A DNA stretch of 64,000 nucleotides from contig JAOAFE010000007.1 of assembly GCA_026416455.1 (NCBI GenBank), forward strand, positions 48,598 to 112,597. The letters are read 5' to 3'. Both the position numbers and the translations under genes were made by a program. The DNA comes from Syntrophales bacterium. GTDB taxonomy: Bacteria > Desulfobacterota > Syntrophia > Syntrophales > UBA8958. Positions 28,849-37,942 of this stretch are shown piece after piece. The number at the start of each line of letters is the position of its first letter. Positions within the stretch are counted from its first letter, which is position 1. The notes under the pieces were generated by a model. That model saw nothing but the letters and a program-made list of their open reading frames with translations. It was not told where the DNA came from and searched no databases.

Positions 28849-31485
28849 TTATTTTACTATGTCCCAGATTTTTTCCAGTGCCGCTTCGAGCTTGTCTACC
28901 ATCGGTCCTCCCGCCTGTGCCATTTCCGGTCTTCCTCCTCCCTTACCTCCCACTAAGGGAGCGATTTGCCTCACTATTTCTCCCGCCTGAAAGCGATTGG
29001 TTAGATCTCTCGTCACCATACAGAGCAGCAGCGCCTTTCTATCGACCTGGCTCCCTAGAAGAATAATACCAGATCCCATCCTATCCCTTACCTTGTCTCC
29101 GTAATCCCTTAGAGTTTCTACATCTGGTGCATCTACCTTAGCGGCGAGGACTTTAATTCCATTTACTTCTTTTGCCTTTTCCACAATGTCACGCGCATCT
29201 CGGGCGGCGAGTTTACCTTTTAGGGCTTCAATTTCTTTTTCTAAGTCCCGTTGGTTTTTAAGCAACTTTTCTATTCGATCCGCGACCTCGAGAGGACTTG
29301 TTTTCAGGATTTGAGCAGCCTTTTTCAATTCCTTCTCCAGGCTTTGAGTATATTTTCTCGCTTCTTCACCGGTTACAGCCTCTATTCTTCTAATTCCCGC
29401 CGCGACGGATGACTCATTTAAGATTTTCAGGGAGCCTATCTCACCCGTATTTTCTACATGAGTGCCCCCACATAATTCGAGGCTAAAGTCGCCCATCTTT
29501 ACAACTCTTACGGTAGAGCCATATTTCTCGTCGAAAACAGCAGCCGCTCCCGTTCTCATGGCCGCTTCCTTATCCATAACGGTTGTTTCCACCGGAACGT
29601 TAGCCTGGATGAAGGAATTGGCTAGTTTTTCGATCTGTTCTATCTCTTCTTCGTCGATTCGGGAGAAATGGGTGAAGTCGAATCGCAACCGTTCGGGAGA
29701 GACGTAGGATCCGGCCTGTTTTACATGATCGCCCAGTATACGCCTTAGAGCCGCATTCAAAAGATGAGTACCGGAGTGATTAGCCTCCGTTGCTCTTCTT
29801 GCCTGTTCGTTCACCTTAAGGGTTACTTCGTCTCCGACCTTTACTCTTCCCTTCTTTACCTTTCCGATATGAGTTATCAGTGTATCTAGAGGCCATTCAG
29901 TTGTCCAAACTTCAAAAAAGAAGTCTTCTCCTTCGATTACGCCCGTATCTCCGACCTGTCCACCCTTTTCTCCATAGAAGGGGGTTTCTTCAACAATAAT
30001 CTCCCCCTTTTCCCCTTCTCGTAGTTCGGACACGATTTCGTCATTCTTTATTAGACCTACAACTGTCGATTTACCTTCAATGACACCATGGTATCCGGTG
30101 AAGGTCACGGTAATACCCTGAGAGGAAAGGCTTTGGTAAACTTCACTTATTGCTTCCTCTCCACTTCCCTTCCATGACTCTCTGGCCTTTTCTCGTTGCA
30201 ACTCCATGGCTTTTTCGAATCCCTCCATGTCCAGGCTGAGCCCGTCTTTTCGGACTATGTCCGCCGTGAGATCTATAGGGAATCCAAATGTGTCGTAGAG
30301 GCGGAATACCACGTCCCCGGGGACGATCTTTTTCCCCTCCGCGAGGAGGGCCGATGTCTCTTCCTTCAAAATGCGCAAGCCCGTATCAAGAGTTTCATTG
30401 AACCTCTTCTCTTCGTTAACTATGACCTGTCGGATGAAAGCCTCTTTGTCTCTGAGGTCGGGATAGGCATCTTCCATTATGGAGATAACGACCGGTACTA
30501 GTTCATATAGGAAGGGATGGTTTAGGTTTAAAATTTTTCCATGCCGGACGGCTCTCCTTAATATGCGTCTCAGTACGTAGCCCCTTCCCTCATTGCTAGG
30601 GAGGCATCCATCGCCAAGAAGAAAGGTAATGGCTCTGATGTGGTCGGCAATGACCCTTAAAGAGACATCCCACTCCTCGTTTACACCATATTTTTTTTTC
30701 CCTATTTTTCCCGTTGCTTCGATGATGGGCATGAAGAGGTCTGTCTCGTAGTTGCTTTTTACTCCCTGGAGAACGGCAACCAGCCTTTCCAGTCCCATAC
30801 CCGTATCAATGTTCGGTTTTGGTAGAGGGTGGAGGTTTCCCTTTTCGTCCCTTTCGTACTGGGTAAAGACGTGATTCCATAGTTCTAGGTATCGATCACA
30901 ATCACAAAAAACGGAGCATTCCGGTTTTGCACATCCCACAGATGGGCCTTGATCATAGATGATTTCAGAACAGGGGCCACAGGGGCCAGTTTCTCCCATC
31001 ATCCAGAAATTGCTTTCCATGCCCATACGTACTATTCTCTCTGCGGGGATGCCAATTTCTTTATGCCAGATGTCGAAGGCTTCATCGTCATCTTCGTATA
31101 TGGTGATCCACAATTTGTCGGCATCAATACTCATTTCTTTGGTGAGGAATTCCCATCCCCAGGAAATGGATTCCCTTTTGAAATAGTCTCCGAAAGAGAA
31201 GTTGCCTAACATTTCAAAGAAGGTATGGTGGCGAGCTGTATAGCCTACATTTTCGAGGTCGTTATGTTTGCCTCCTGCCCTTACGCACTTCTGGACACTG
31301 GCGGCCCTCGTGTAGCCTCTATTTTCTATTCCGAGGAAGCAATTTTTAAACTGGACCATGCCGGCGTTTGTGAACAGCAGTGTCGGGTCGTCTTTTGGAA
31401 TTAAGCTAGAGCTGGGCACTATGGTGTGCCCCCGGTCAGAGAAGAATTTTAAAAATCGCTTTCTTATTTCATCAGCCTTCATCAT
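28849..31485 (-). CDS. alaS: Alanyl-tRNA synthetase
   Basis: IRKRFLKFFSDRGHTIVPSSSLIP, NHSGTHLLNAALR, LELCGGTHVENTGEIG. Confidence 0.98.
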   Translation of the reverse strand: MMKADEIRKRFLKFFSDRGHTIVPSSSLIPKDDPTLLFTNAGMVQFKNCFLGIENRGYTRAASVQKCVRAGGKHNDLENVGYTARHHTFFEMLGNFSFGDYFKRESISWGWEFLTKEMSIDADKLWITIYEDDDEAFDIWHKEIGIPAERIVRMGMESNFWMMGETGPCGPCSEIIYDQGPSVGCAKPECSVFCDCDRYLELWNHVFTQYERDEKGNLHPLPKPNIDTGMGLERLVAVLQGVKSNYETDLFMPIIEATGKIGKKKYGVNEEWDVSLRVIADHIRAITFLLGDGCLPSNEGRGYVLRRILRRAVRHGKILNLNHPFLYELVPVVISIMEDAYPDLRDKEAFIRQVIVNEEKRFNETLDTGLRILKEETSALLAEGKKIVPGDVVFRLYDTFGFPIDLTADIVRKDGLSLDMEGFEKAMELQREKARESWKGSGEEAISEVYQSLSSQGITVTFTGYHGVIEGKSTVVGLIKNDEIVSELREGEKGEIIVEETPFYGEKGGQVGDTGVIEGEDFFFEVWTTEWPLDTLITHIGKVKKGRVKVGDEVTLKVNEQARRATEANHSGTHLLNAALRRILGDHVKQAGSYVSPERLRFDFTHFSRIDEEEIEQIEKLANSFIQANVPVETTVMDKEAAMRTGAAAVFDEKYGSTVRVVKMGDFSLELCGGTHVENTGEIGSLKILNESSVAAGIRRIEAVTGEEARKYTQSLEKELKKAAQILKTSPLEVADRIEKLLKNQRDLEKEIEALKGKLAARDARDIVEKAKEVNGIKVLAAKVDAPDVETLRDYGDKVRDRMGSGIILLGSQVDRKALLLCMVTRDLTNRFQAGEIVRQIAPLVGGKGGGRPEMAQAGGPMVDKLEAALEKIWDIVK

Positions 31486-31921
31486 GATGTCTCCCGTTTA
31501 GTAATTCATACACGAGACTCGGCGAAAATCCACGATAAATGAGCTTGTCTGCCGTTACCCGCTTTAATTTTCCTTTCGCCAAATATTCCTTGAGTGCCTC
31601 TTCTTCCGGCCATTCTTTCCTTATGTTTGCTATCGCCTCTCTAACGAGAGGTAAAGGAAACCCCTTATTCTTGAGTGTTGCCTCAATACGCCTATTCCCC
31701 AGCAGACGTTCCTCGGCCAGATATTTGGCGAGGCGCTCACAGAGCGACCGATCGTTGATGTAACCCATTTCTTGGAGATCGGTCAACACCTCTTTGATAG
31801 AGGCGCTTTCGAACCCTTTCTGCTCCAATTTCTTCTTGAGTTCTGCTTCCGACAGGTCTCGCCGGCCTAAAAGGCGAAAGGCAATCTTTCTTATTTCTCC
31901 CGGCGTCTCTTTTTCTTTCAT
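31472..31921 (-). CDS. recX: Regulatory protein RecX
   Basis: AFRLLGRRDLSEAELKKKLEQKGF, LQEMGYINDRSLCERLA; directly downstream of recA. Confidence 0.88.
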   Translation of the reverse strand: MKEKETPGEIRKIAFRLLGRRDLSEAELKKKLEQKGFESASIKEVLTDLQEMGYINDRSLCERLAKYLAEERLLGNRRIEATLKNKGFPLPLVREAIANIRKEWPEEEALKEYLAKGKLKRVTADKLIYRGFSPSLVYELLNGRHHDEG

Positions 31922-31930
31922 ATCTCGTTT

Positions 31931-32941
31931 TTATTCCGGTTGGGGCACCTTAAGGCCGAACTTTTCCCGTAGCGCAAGTTCGATTTCTTGGCAAATCTCG
32001 GGCTTTTCTTTCAGAAAGAGGCGGGCATTGTCTCGGCCTTGTCCGATGCGAGTGCCCTTATAGGTGTACCAGGCGCCGCTTTTTTCTACCAAACCGCAAT
32101 CGGCAGCCAGGTCTAGAATGTCTCCCTCTCGGGATATACCTTCTCCGAAAATGATATCGAATTCAGTTTCTCGGAAGGGTGGGGCAACTTTGTTCTTAAC
32201 TACCTTGACGCGGGATCTCATCCCGATTACGTCTTGACCCTGCTTGATGGATGTACTTTTCCTTATATCGAGACGCATTGTGGCATAGAATTTTAGAGCG
32301 TTACCTCCCGTTGTTGTCTCCGGGCTTCCGAAAAAGACGCCGATTTTCATGCGTAGCTGATTGATGAATATTAGTGTCGTTTTCGATTTACTTATGGTTC
32401 CTGTCAATTTTCGGAGGGCCTGAGACATGAGGCGTGCCTGAAGTCCCATTTGGGCATCGCCCATTTCCCCTTCCAGTTCAGCCTTAGGGACAAGGGCAGC
32501 GACAGAATCTATCACTATTACATCAAAGGCACCACTTCTCACCAAGGTTTCTGCAATCTCCAGTGCTTGCTCACCCGTGTCGGGTTGCGAAACGAGGAGA
32601 TCGTCTGTATTTACTCCAATGTTGCGCGCATAGGTAATATCTAGGGCGTGCTCGGCATCGATAAAAGCCGCTTGTCCTCCCATTTTTTGCGCTTCTGCGA
32701 CAATATGCAGAGCCAAGGTTGTTTTCCCTCCCGATTCGGGACCAAAAATTTCTACGATGCGACCCCGGGGCACTCCACCCACGCCTAGGGCGATGTCTAG
32801 ACTCAAGGCACCCGTAGGTATTACGGGGACATCTATCTTATCCGTACTCCCTAGGCGCATAATGGCTCCTTTTCCGAATTGGCGCTCGATTTGAGCGATG
32901 GCCAGCTCTACGGCCTTGGATTTATCTAAATCCATTCCCAT
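31931..32941 (-). CDS. recA: Recombinase A
   Basis: [57 protein letters not shown]. Confidence 0.99.
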   Translation of the reverse strand: MGMDLDKSKAVELAIAQIERQFGKGAIMRLGSTDKIDVPVIPTGALSLDIALGVGGVPRGRIVEIFGPESGGKTTLALHIVAEAQKMGGQAAFIDAEHALDITYARNIGVNTDDLLVSQPDTGEQALEIAETLVRSGAFDVIVIDSVAALVPKAELEGEMGDAQMGLQARLMSQALRKLTGTISKSKTTLIFINQLRMKIGVFFGSPETTTGGNALKFYATMRLDIRKSTSIKQGQDVIGMRSRVKVVKNKVAPPFRETEFDIIFGEGISREGDILDLAADCGLVEKSGAWYTYKGTRIGQGRDNARLFLKEKPEICQEIELALREKFGLKVPQPE

Positions 32942-32958
32942 GTTGCTACCCTCCTCCG

Positions 32959-33564
32959 TTATTTGCTTTCGTCTCTTTTCACCCCAAAGCGATAGGTCAT
33001 AAGCGGCGTGTATATCGCCCCCTTAGGGGTAAGTTCACTCTGAAAAAGAACAAGTTCCTCTGTAACGAATTCACCCCACACTTTATCTTGATATATTTTT
33101 ATCCATCGATTTAGCATTGCCTCATTAAGGGGTCCACTAATTCTACCCAGGGTCCAGTGTGGAGTAAAGGGTCTTTCTTCACGAGGAAAACCGATGTCAC
33201 TGAGGGCCCTTTCTATCGTTGAGGCGAATTTGGTAAGTCTCTCAACCTCCCCACCCGACCCCAACCAGATTACGCGAGGGCGTTTGACATGAGGAAATAC
33301 GCCGATAGATTTTATCGTGAGACGGAAGGCCTCCTCTTGCTCGGTTTTGCTTTTTAGAATTGTTGAAATAGTCGTTACATCCTTTTCTCTGATGTTTCCA
33401 AAAAATTTCAATGTCAGATGTATCCCTTCGCTTGCCACCCAACGAATAGGACCGGTGAGCTTATCTTTTAGCTCCCTCTGGATAATGGCTAGTTGGGATC
33501 TCACGTGTTCTGGTGGATCTATAGCAAGAAAAGCGCGAATATTTCTATCGTTTCCATTCTTCAT
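32959..33564 (-). CDS. thpR: RNA 2',3'-cyclic phosphodiesterase / 2'-5' RNA ligase family
   Basis: Two HxTL/HxTx motifs: IHLTLKFFG and PHWTLGR; start ATG 33564 overlapping the cinA stop. Confidence 0.9.
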   Translation of the reverse strand: MKNGNDRNIRAFLAIDPPEHVRSQLAIIQRELKDKLTGPIRWVASEGIHLTLKFFGNIREKDVTTISTILKSKTEQEEAFRLTIKSIGVFPHVKRPRVIWLGSGGEVERLTKFASTIERALSDIGFPREERPFTPHWTLGRISGPLNEAMLNRWIKIYQDKVWGEFVTEELVLFQSELTPKGAIYTPLMTYRFGVKRDESK

Positions 33565-34808
33565 GGCCCTGTTTTTAAATGATTCCAGAGGGTAAAGAGT
33601 GCTGCTTCTGCTGCAATTATTTTGTTTCTTCTTCGGTCCCATCTAAATTGATATTTTGAACACCGGGTTCCCTTTTCGTCCGAAAGGGCAATGAACACTG
33701 TACCGATTGGTTTTTTCTCCGACCCCCCGGTAGGTCCGGCAATGCCGGTCACGGCTAGCCCTAAATGGGTCCCTGCCCTTAGTCTCGTTCCTTCGGCCAT
33801 CTCGCGGGCCGTCTCTTCACTTACGGCTCCATAATTTTTTATTGTTCTTTCCTCAACCCCTAAAAGTTCTATTTTTGATTTGTTGCTGTAAGTAATGTAT
33901 CCTCGCTCTACGTAGTCAGAACTACCCGGTACATCAGTCAAGCGGTCCGTGATGAGGCCGCCGGTACATGATTCAGCTATGGAAATGGTCATCCTATGGG
34001 CTTTAAGCAAGCTACCGATGTTTCCCTCCAGAGTTTCTTCATCGCGGGCAAATATGTAACGTCCCAATCGCTCGGTGATTTGCTTTTCACCATTGAGAAG
34101 CCTCTGTTTGACCTCTTGTTCTACACGTCCGACGGCGGAGAGGACGATGTGATTTTCCGGAAAATGAGGGTAGAAACCTACCGTAATCCCCAAGGAGCGG
34201 AAATCTATATCCTTTAGGGCATCATCCACGGCCGCTTCGGAAAGGCCAAAAGTTTTCAACGTTCTCGTCATAGGGAAGGCTGTTTCTTCTCCCGTCAGTT
34301 TTAGGAGACGGGGGATTACCTGCTCCTTCACCATTTTTTCTGCCTCTCTCGGCACACCGGGAACAACGAAGATATGGGAAGCTCCATGGGGAAGAACGTA
34401 TCCGGGAGCGGTCCCTGCCGGGTTCGGCAAAATTTCGGCTCCAACGGGGAAGATAGCTTGCTTGGCGTTGTTTTCTGTCCAGTTAAGGTTATACCTTTGA
34501 AACAGCTCACGCAGACCGGTAAGAACTTTTTCGTCGGTGTAAAGAGGAATGCCCAGGGCCTTAGCAATGGTTGCCGTGGTTATATCATCGGCGGTGGGAC
34601 CCAGACCTCCGGTTACAATCACAACCTGGGCGTGGGAGAGAGAAAAAGATAAAGCCCGGGCAATCATCTCCTCATCATCTCCGACACTGGTAGATGAAGT
34701 TAAATGCCAGCCTAGTTGCCAGACTAAGCGGGCGATTGTCGCGGTGTTCATGTCCACCGTCCGTCCGGTGGTAAGCTCGTTTCCGATGGTAAGGATGGCC
34801 AATTTCAT
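33561..34808 (-). CDS. cinA: CinA family competence/damage-inducible protein
   Basis: GNELTTGRTVDMN, VTGGLGPTADDIT, IAESCTGGLITDRLTDVPGSSDY, TGIAGPTGGSEKKPIGTV. Confidence 0.95.
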   Translation of the reverse strand: MKLAILTIGNELTTGRTVDMNTATIARLVWQLGWHLTSSTSVGDDEEMIARALSFSLSHAQVVIVTGGLGPTADDITTATIAKALGIPLYTDEKVLTGLRELFQRYNLNWTENNAKQAIFPVGAEILPNPAGTAPGYVLPHGASHIFVVPGVPREAEKMVKEQVIPRLLKLTGEETAFPMTRTLKTFGLSEAAVDDALKDIDFRSLGITVGFYPHFPENHIVLSAVGRVEQEVKQRLLNGEKQITERLGRYIFARDEETLEGNIGSLLKAHRMTISIAESCTGGLITDRLTDVPGSSDYVERGYITYSNKSKIELLGVEERTIKNYGAVSEETAREMAEGTRLRAGTHLGLAVTGIAGPTGGSEKKPIGTVFIALSDEKGTRCSKYQFRWDRRRNKIIAAEAALFTLWNHLKTGP

Positions 34809-34809
34809 T

Positions 34810-35265
34810 TCAAAACAAAAAACTCCTTATTAATTCAAATGTTAAACGGCTATAGGCGGCCGCAACGACGTCGTCGGCTACGATTCCTACTCCGCCGGGC
34901 AACCTTCTTTCTAGGAAGCGAATGGGAAAAGGCTTTAGGATGTCGTAGAACCGAAAGAGAAGAAAAGAAGTCACAATATGTTCTATTGTTGGCGCTATGA
35001 GCCACATTGCCCACAGGAAACCAACAATCTCATCTATGACGATAGACGGTGGATCCGGTTGGCCAAAAATGGTTTGACCCTCTTGAGACACGTAGCATGC
35101 CAGAGCCGTCAAAGCGAGTACGGTAAGAAAGGCGATTAAAGGGGGGAAAAGCGATATGGCAAGATAAACAGGAATGGCGACGACCGTACCTGCTGTACCA
35201 GGGGCGACGGGAAAATACCCGACCCCACCTCCCGTTGCTATGGTAATTATTGTTCTTTTGCCCAG
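34810..35265 (-). CDS. pgpA: Phosphatidylglycerophosphatase A; 5' end extended past the tracked ORF; probable non-canonical start (CTG at 35265)
   Basis: Frame runs upstream of the tracked TTG (35112): GKRTIITIATGGGVGYFPVAPGTAGTVVAIPVYLAISLFPPLIAFLTVLALTALACYVSQEGQ...; in-frame TGA at 35269-35271. Confidence 0.8.
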   Translation of the reverse strand: MGKRTIITIATGGGVGYFPVAPGTAGTVVAIPVYLAISLFPPLIAFLTVLALTALACYVSQEGQTIFGQPDPPSIVIDEIVGFLWAMWLIAPTIEHIVTSFLLFRFYDILKPFPIRFLERRLPGGVGIVADDVVAAAYSRLTFELIRSFLF

Positions 35266-35270
35266 AATTC

Positions 35271-35289
35271 ACCTCACCAAATGTGAGGT
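35271..35289 (-). promoter_or_regulatory. Perfect 7-bp palindrome (ACCTCAC-CAAAT-GTGAGGT), candidate operator or RBS hairpin
   Basis: Inverted repeat read directly, between the predicted -10 and the pgpA start. Confidence 0.5.
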
Positions 35290-35292
35290 CCA

Positions 35293-35319
35293 ATTATAAC
35301 CTTTTGGCAGTGGTGTCAA
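35293..35319 (-). promoter_or_regulatory. Putative promoter for the pgpA-cinA-thpR-recA run
   Basis: Minus strand TTGACA (35319-35314), 15-nt spacer, TATAAT (35298-35293). Confidence 0.5.
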
Positions 35320-35338
35320 CGATTCACTACGCTACCAC

Positions 35339-35632
35339 CTACTTATCCATCTCGGTGGAACTCGGCTCTGGCAGTTTCTCCATAAGAAATTCTGTATTCT
35401 TGGGAGATATTTTTATAAACTTGTAAGGGATCGCAATCGGTTCTCTGCCGGTGGGAAGGGTACGGTGGGTCAGAACCCAGACGGCGCCCGTTGCCGTATC
35501 AACTAAGTAGGCTTTATCTTCGCTTCCGGCTACTACCTGATATCTCATGATGTCCAGGGCGGAAGCACCGGTAGTAGCAATGAGCGTAAAGGCCATAGTG
35601 AGGGCAAAGATCTTCCCTTTCTTCACCATCAT
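35339..35632 (-). CDS. Small exported hypothetical protein
   Basis: 97 aa with signal peptide (KIFALTMAFTLIATTGASA); last gene of the FN3 locus. Confidence 0.7.
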   Translation of the reverse strand: MMVKKGKIFALTMAFTLIATTGASALDIMRYQVVAGSEDKAYLVDTATGAVWVLTHRTLPTGREPIAIPYKFIKISPKNTEFLMEKLPEPSSTEMDK

Positions 35633-35643
35633 TTTGCACCTCC

Positions 35644-37917
35644 TTATTTTCCAGTGACAGATATTTCGTCGCTTGCTTCGCTCTCCAGTCCATCTTTGTC
35701 CACCGCGGTAATGATGTATGTTTTGCTTTTCCCTCGGGGTGGAGAGGGTTCGACGAATTGAGGCACCGTAACCTCAGCGATTTTGGAGGGTCCAAAAAAC
35801 TTCTTCTCGTAAACAACGTAATGGGAGATATCAGACTCAGGCGAGGACGACCAAGTTAATCTGACATTCCCCTCTCTAATGTCACCTGCGACCTTGGTCG
35901 GTTTGCTAGGTCGTGGCTTGGTCTTGACCGTAATCGCCTCTGAAAGGTCGCTTAAGAGTTCATCTTTGTCTTCTGCCTGAATGCGGTATCTGTATTCCTC
36001 ACCATCTTTTAGGCCCGTATCGAGATAGTGTGTCTTATTCCTCACCGTGGCAATGCGCGAGAAATCTTTCTCCTTTCCGTCGGCTCGGAAAATGTGATAT
36101 TTTTCAACATCTCCTTCTGGGTTTTGCTCCCAGCTCAGAGGGACTGATTTTACTTTGCCTGCTTCCCCCTTAAAGGCTTTCGGTATGGACGGGCGCGGTT
36201 TCGTCGTCGCCGCAACAACCTCCGATTGTTCACTTTCCACGTCTACTTTATTGTACGCGGTGATGAAATAGTAATAAGTTGTGTTGTCCAATAGTTTGTT
36301 GAACCCGCCTCCATGGGTAAAACTCCTTTCCATTCGGTCGGAGATACGCTTGAGAAGTTCGTATTTTCCTGTTTTCTGGAGTGACCAATAGAGATTATAT
36401 CCCACCACGTCCGGATCTGGGGACGGAGTCCAAGATATTTCCACCTGCTTTACCAACCCACTTTTCGCTTTTAAATTTGTGGGGACCGGCGGTTTACCTT
36501 TTGTTTCGGCTGAAACGGTAGGAGAGGGGGATGTTTCCATGTCATCATCCTCGAAGGCGGTGATGCGATAGTAATACCTCGTTTTGTCTCCCAGCCCTTC
36601 TTTGTCGATGTATTGAATTACTTTATTTGTCTCCATCCCGAGGGTGCTTATTTTCTTTATTTTTGTGTAATTACCGCCTTCAGATGTGCTTCTGTAGACG
36701 TAGTATCCTTTGATGAAAGGAGAATCGATAGCGTTCCAAACCAGATGGATTTCCCTAATCATATCTCCTTTAATCTTGACTTGGGAAACAATGGGTAGGG
36801 TTGACCCCTTAATGGGGGTCGAAAATTCGCTTTCAAGGTTCTTTTCGTTATAGGCCGTGATCTTGTAAAAGTAGTCTTCGCCGTCCGCGAGACCTTTGTC
36901 GGTATAGGATACCCTAAACAACTTATCCAAGGTGGGAGCGGAAGTGCCACCAATCTCAGATGTAAGTATGTTGGCTATCTCTCGATAAGGGCCTTTTTCA
37001 GTTTTGGCCCGATAAACCTTATACCCCACGAGTTTTAATGGATCCTCACTGGCCGTGGGATTTGGTGTCCAGGTCAACTGAATGCTCTTTACGTGGCTTT
37101 CAGCCTTTAAGATAATCGGTGGGTTTGGGGTTAAGGCCGTCTCTCCCGAAATGACGGCAGAAAAATCGCTGCGCAGACCTTTGTTGCTTACAGATCTAAT
37201 TTTATAGAAGTAGGTCACGTTCCTTTCGAGATTTTGGTCAAGATATTCGGGCCATTTTACTTCTCCGATTTTCGTGTATGGTCCATCGGCGCGGGTACTT
37301 CTAAATATCTCATATTCAGTGGCTTTAGTGCCTGGGGCATCCTCCCAGGAAAGGTATATGCTTTTGTTTCCTGCTCGCTTTTGGATGTTGACGGGTCCCG
37401 GAAATGAGAGTTTCTCATCACTGGCGGTGGCTTCTTTTGCGATTGCTGTCGTGATCGCTTTGTGCAGTTTTCTTACTTCTTCTACTAGCCCGGCGTCACC
37501 TAAAGACCTCACCTGGGTAGACAGTATCGCCCGCTTTTTGTCAATACTAACGACGCGACAATTTACAATTATGACCGGCCCTCTCTTTTCTACACTTCCG
37601 ATTACGATGGCATTGAGGCCGAGACGTGAGCCGATGTGGATGGCGTTCTCGACGTTGTCACTTTGTTGCAAGTCGTTTAAGTTTAAAAAAGCTTCTAGCT
37701 CTTTTCTATCTAACACAGAGAAGGACGGGTCGTTTCCTAAAGAATTAAGGAGCATGTTGGTTACCGTCGTATTGTATCCCGTGGCTTCCAAATTGGTTGC
37801 ATTGAAGTTAAAAACGGAAATTTTTGTAGCCGCTGAAGCTTCTAAGGGGGCCGTTCTGCTCAGAGTCATCACTATTGTGAGAAGCATGATGGAACTTAAA
37901 CACTTTATATTTTTCAA
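35644..37917 (-). CDS. Exported protein: CsgG-like N-terminal domain plus about six fibronectin type III domains
   Basis: FNFNATNLEATGYNTTVTNMLLNSLGNDPSFSVLDRKELE followed by repeated P..(I/L)xx..G..xxLxWxPxP...YxxxxTAYN units. Confidence 0.83.
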   Translation of the reverse strand: MKNIKCLSSIMLLTIVMTLSRTAPLEASAATKISVFNFNATNLEATGYNTTVTNMLLNSLGNDPSFSVLDRKELEAFLNLNDLQQSDNVENAIHIGSRLGLNAIVIGSVEKRGPVIIVNCRVVSIDKKRAILSTQVRSLGDAGLVEEVRKLHKAITTAIAKEATASDEKLSFPGPVNIQKRAGNKSIYLSWEDAPGTKATEYEIFRSTRADGPYTKIGEVKWPEYLDQNLERNVTYFYKIRSVSNKGLRSDFSAVISGETALTPNPPIILKAESHVKSIQLTWTPNPTASEDPLKLVGYKVYRAKTEKGPYREIANILTSEIGGTSAPTLDKLFRVSYTDKGLADGEDYFYKITAYNEKNLESEFSTPIKGSTLPIVSQVKIKGDMIREIHLVWNAIDSPFIKGYYVYRSTSEGGNYTKIKKISTLGMETNKVIQYIDKEGLGDKTRYYYRITAFEDDDMETSPSPTVSAETKGKPPVPTNLKAKSGLVKQVEISWTPSPDPDVVGYNLYWSLQKTGKYELLKRISDRMERSFTHGGGFNKLLDNTTYYYFITAYNKVDVESEQSEVVAATTKPRPSIPKAFKGEAGKVKSVPLSWEQNPEGDVEKYHIFRADGKEKDFSRIATVRNKTHYLDTGLKDGEEYRYRIQAEDKDELLSDLSEAITVKTKPRPSKPTKVAGDIREGNVRLTWSSSPESDISHYVVYEKKFFGPSKIAEVTVPQFVEPSPPRGKSKTYIITAVDKDGLESEASDEISVTGK

Positions 37918-37942
37918 AGTGGGCCTCCCGGCTCGCTGTTTT

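Noticed and set aside
34810-35293. Apparent frameshift in pgpA (two tracked ORFs in different frames, 34810-35112 and 35030-35293)
   Set aside because: Careful counting of the C-run near 35141-35146 shows one continuous frame from 35265 to 34810; the problem is the start codon, not a frameshift.
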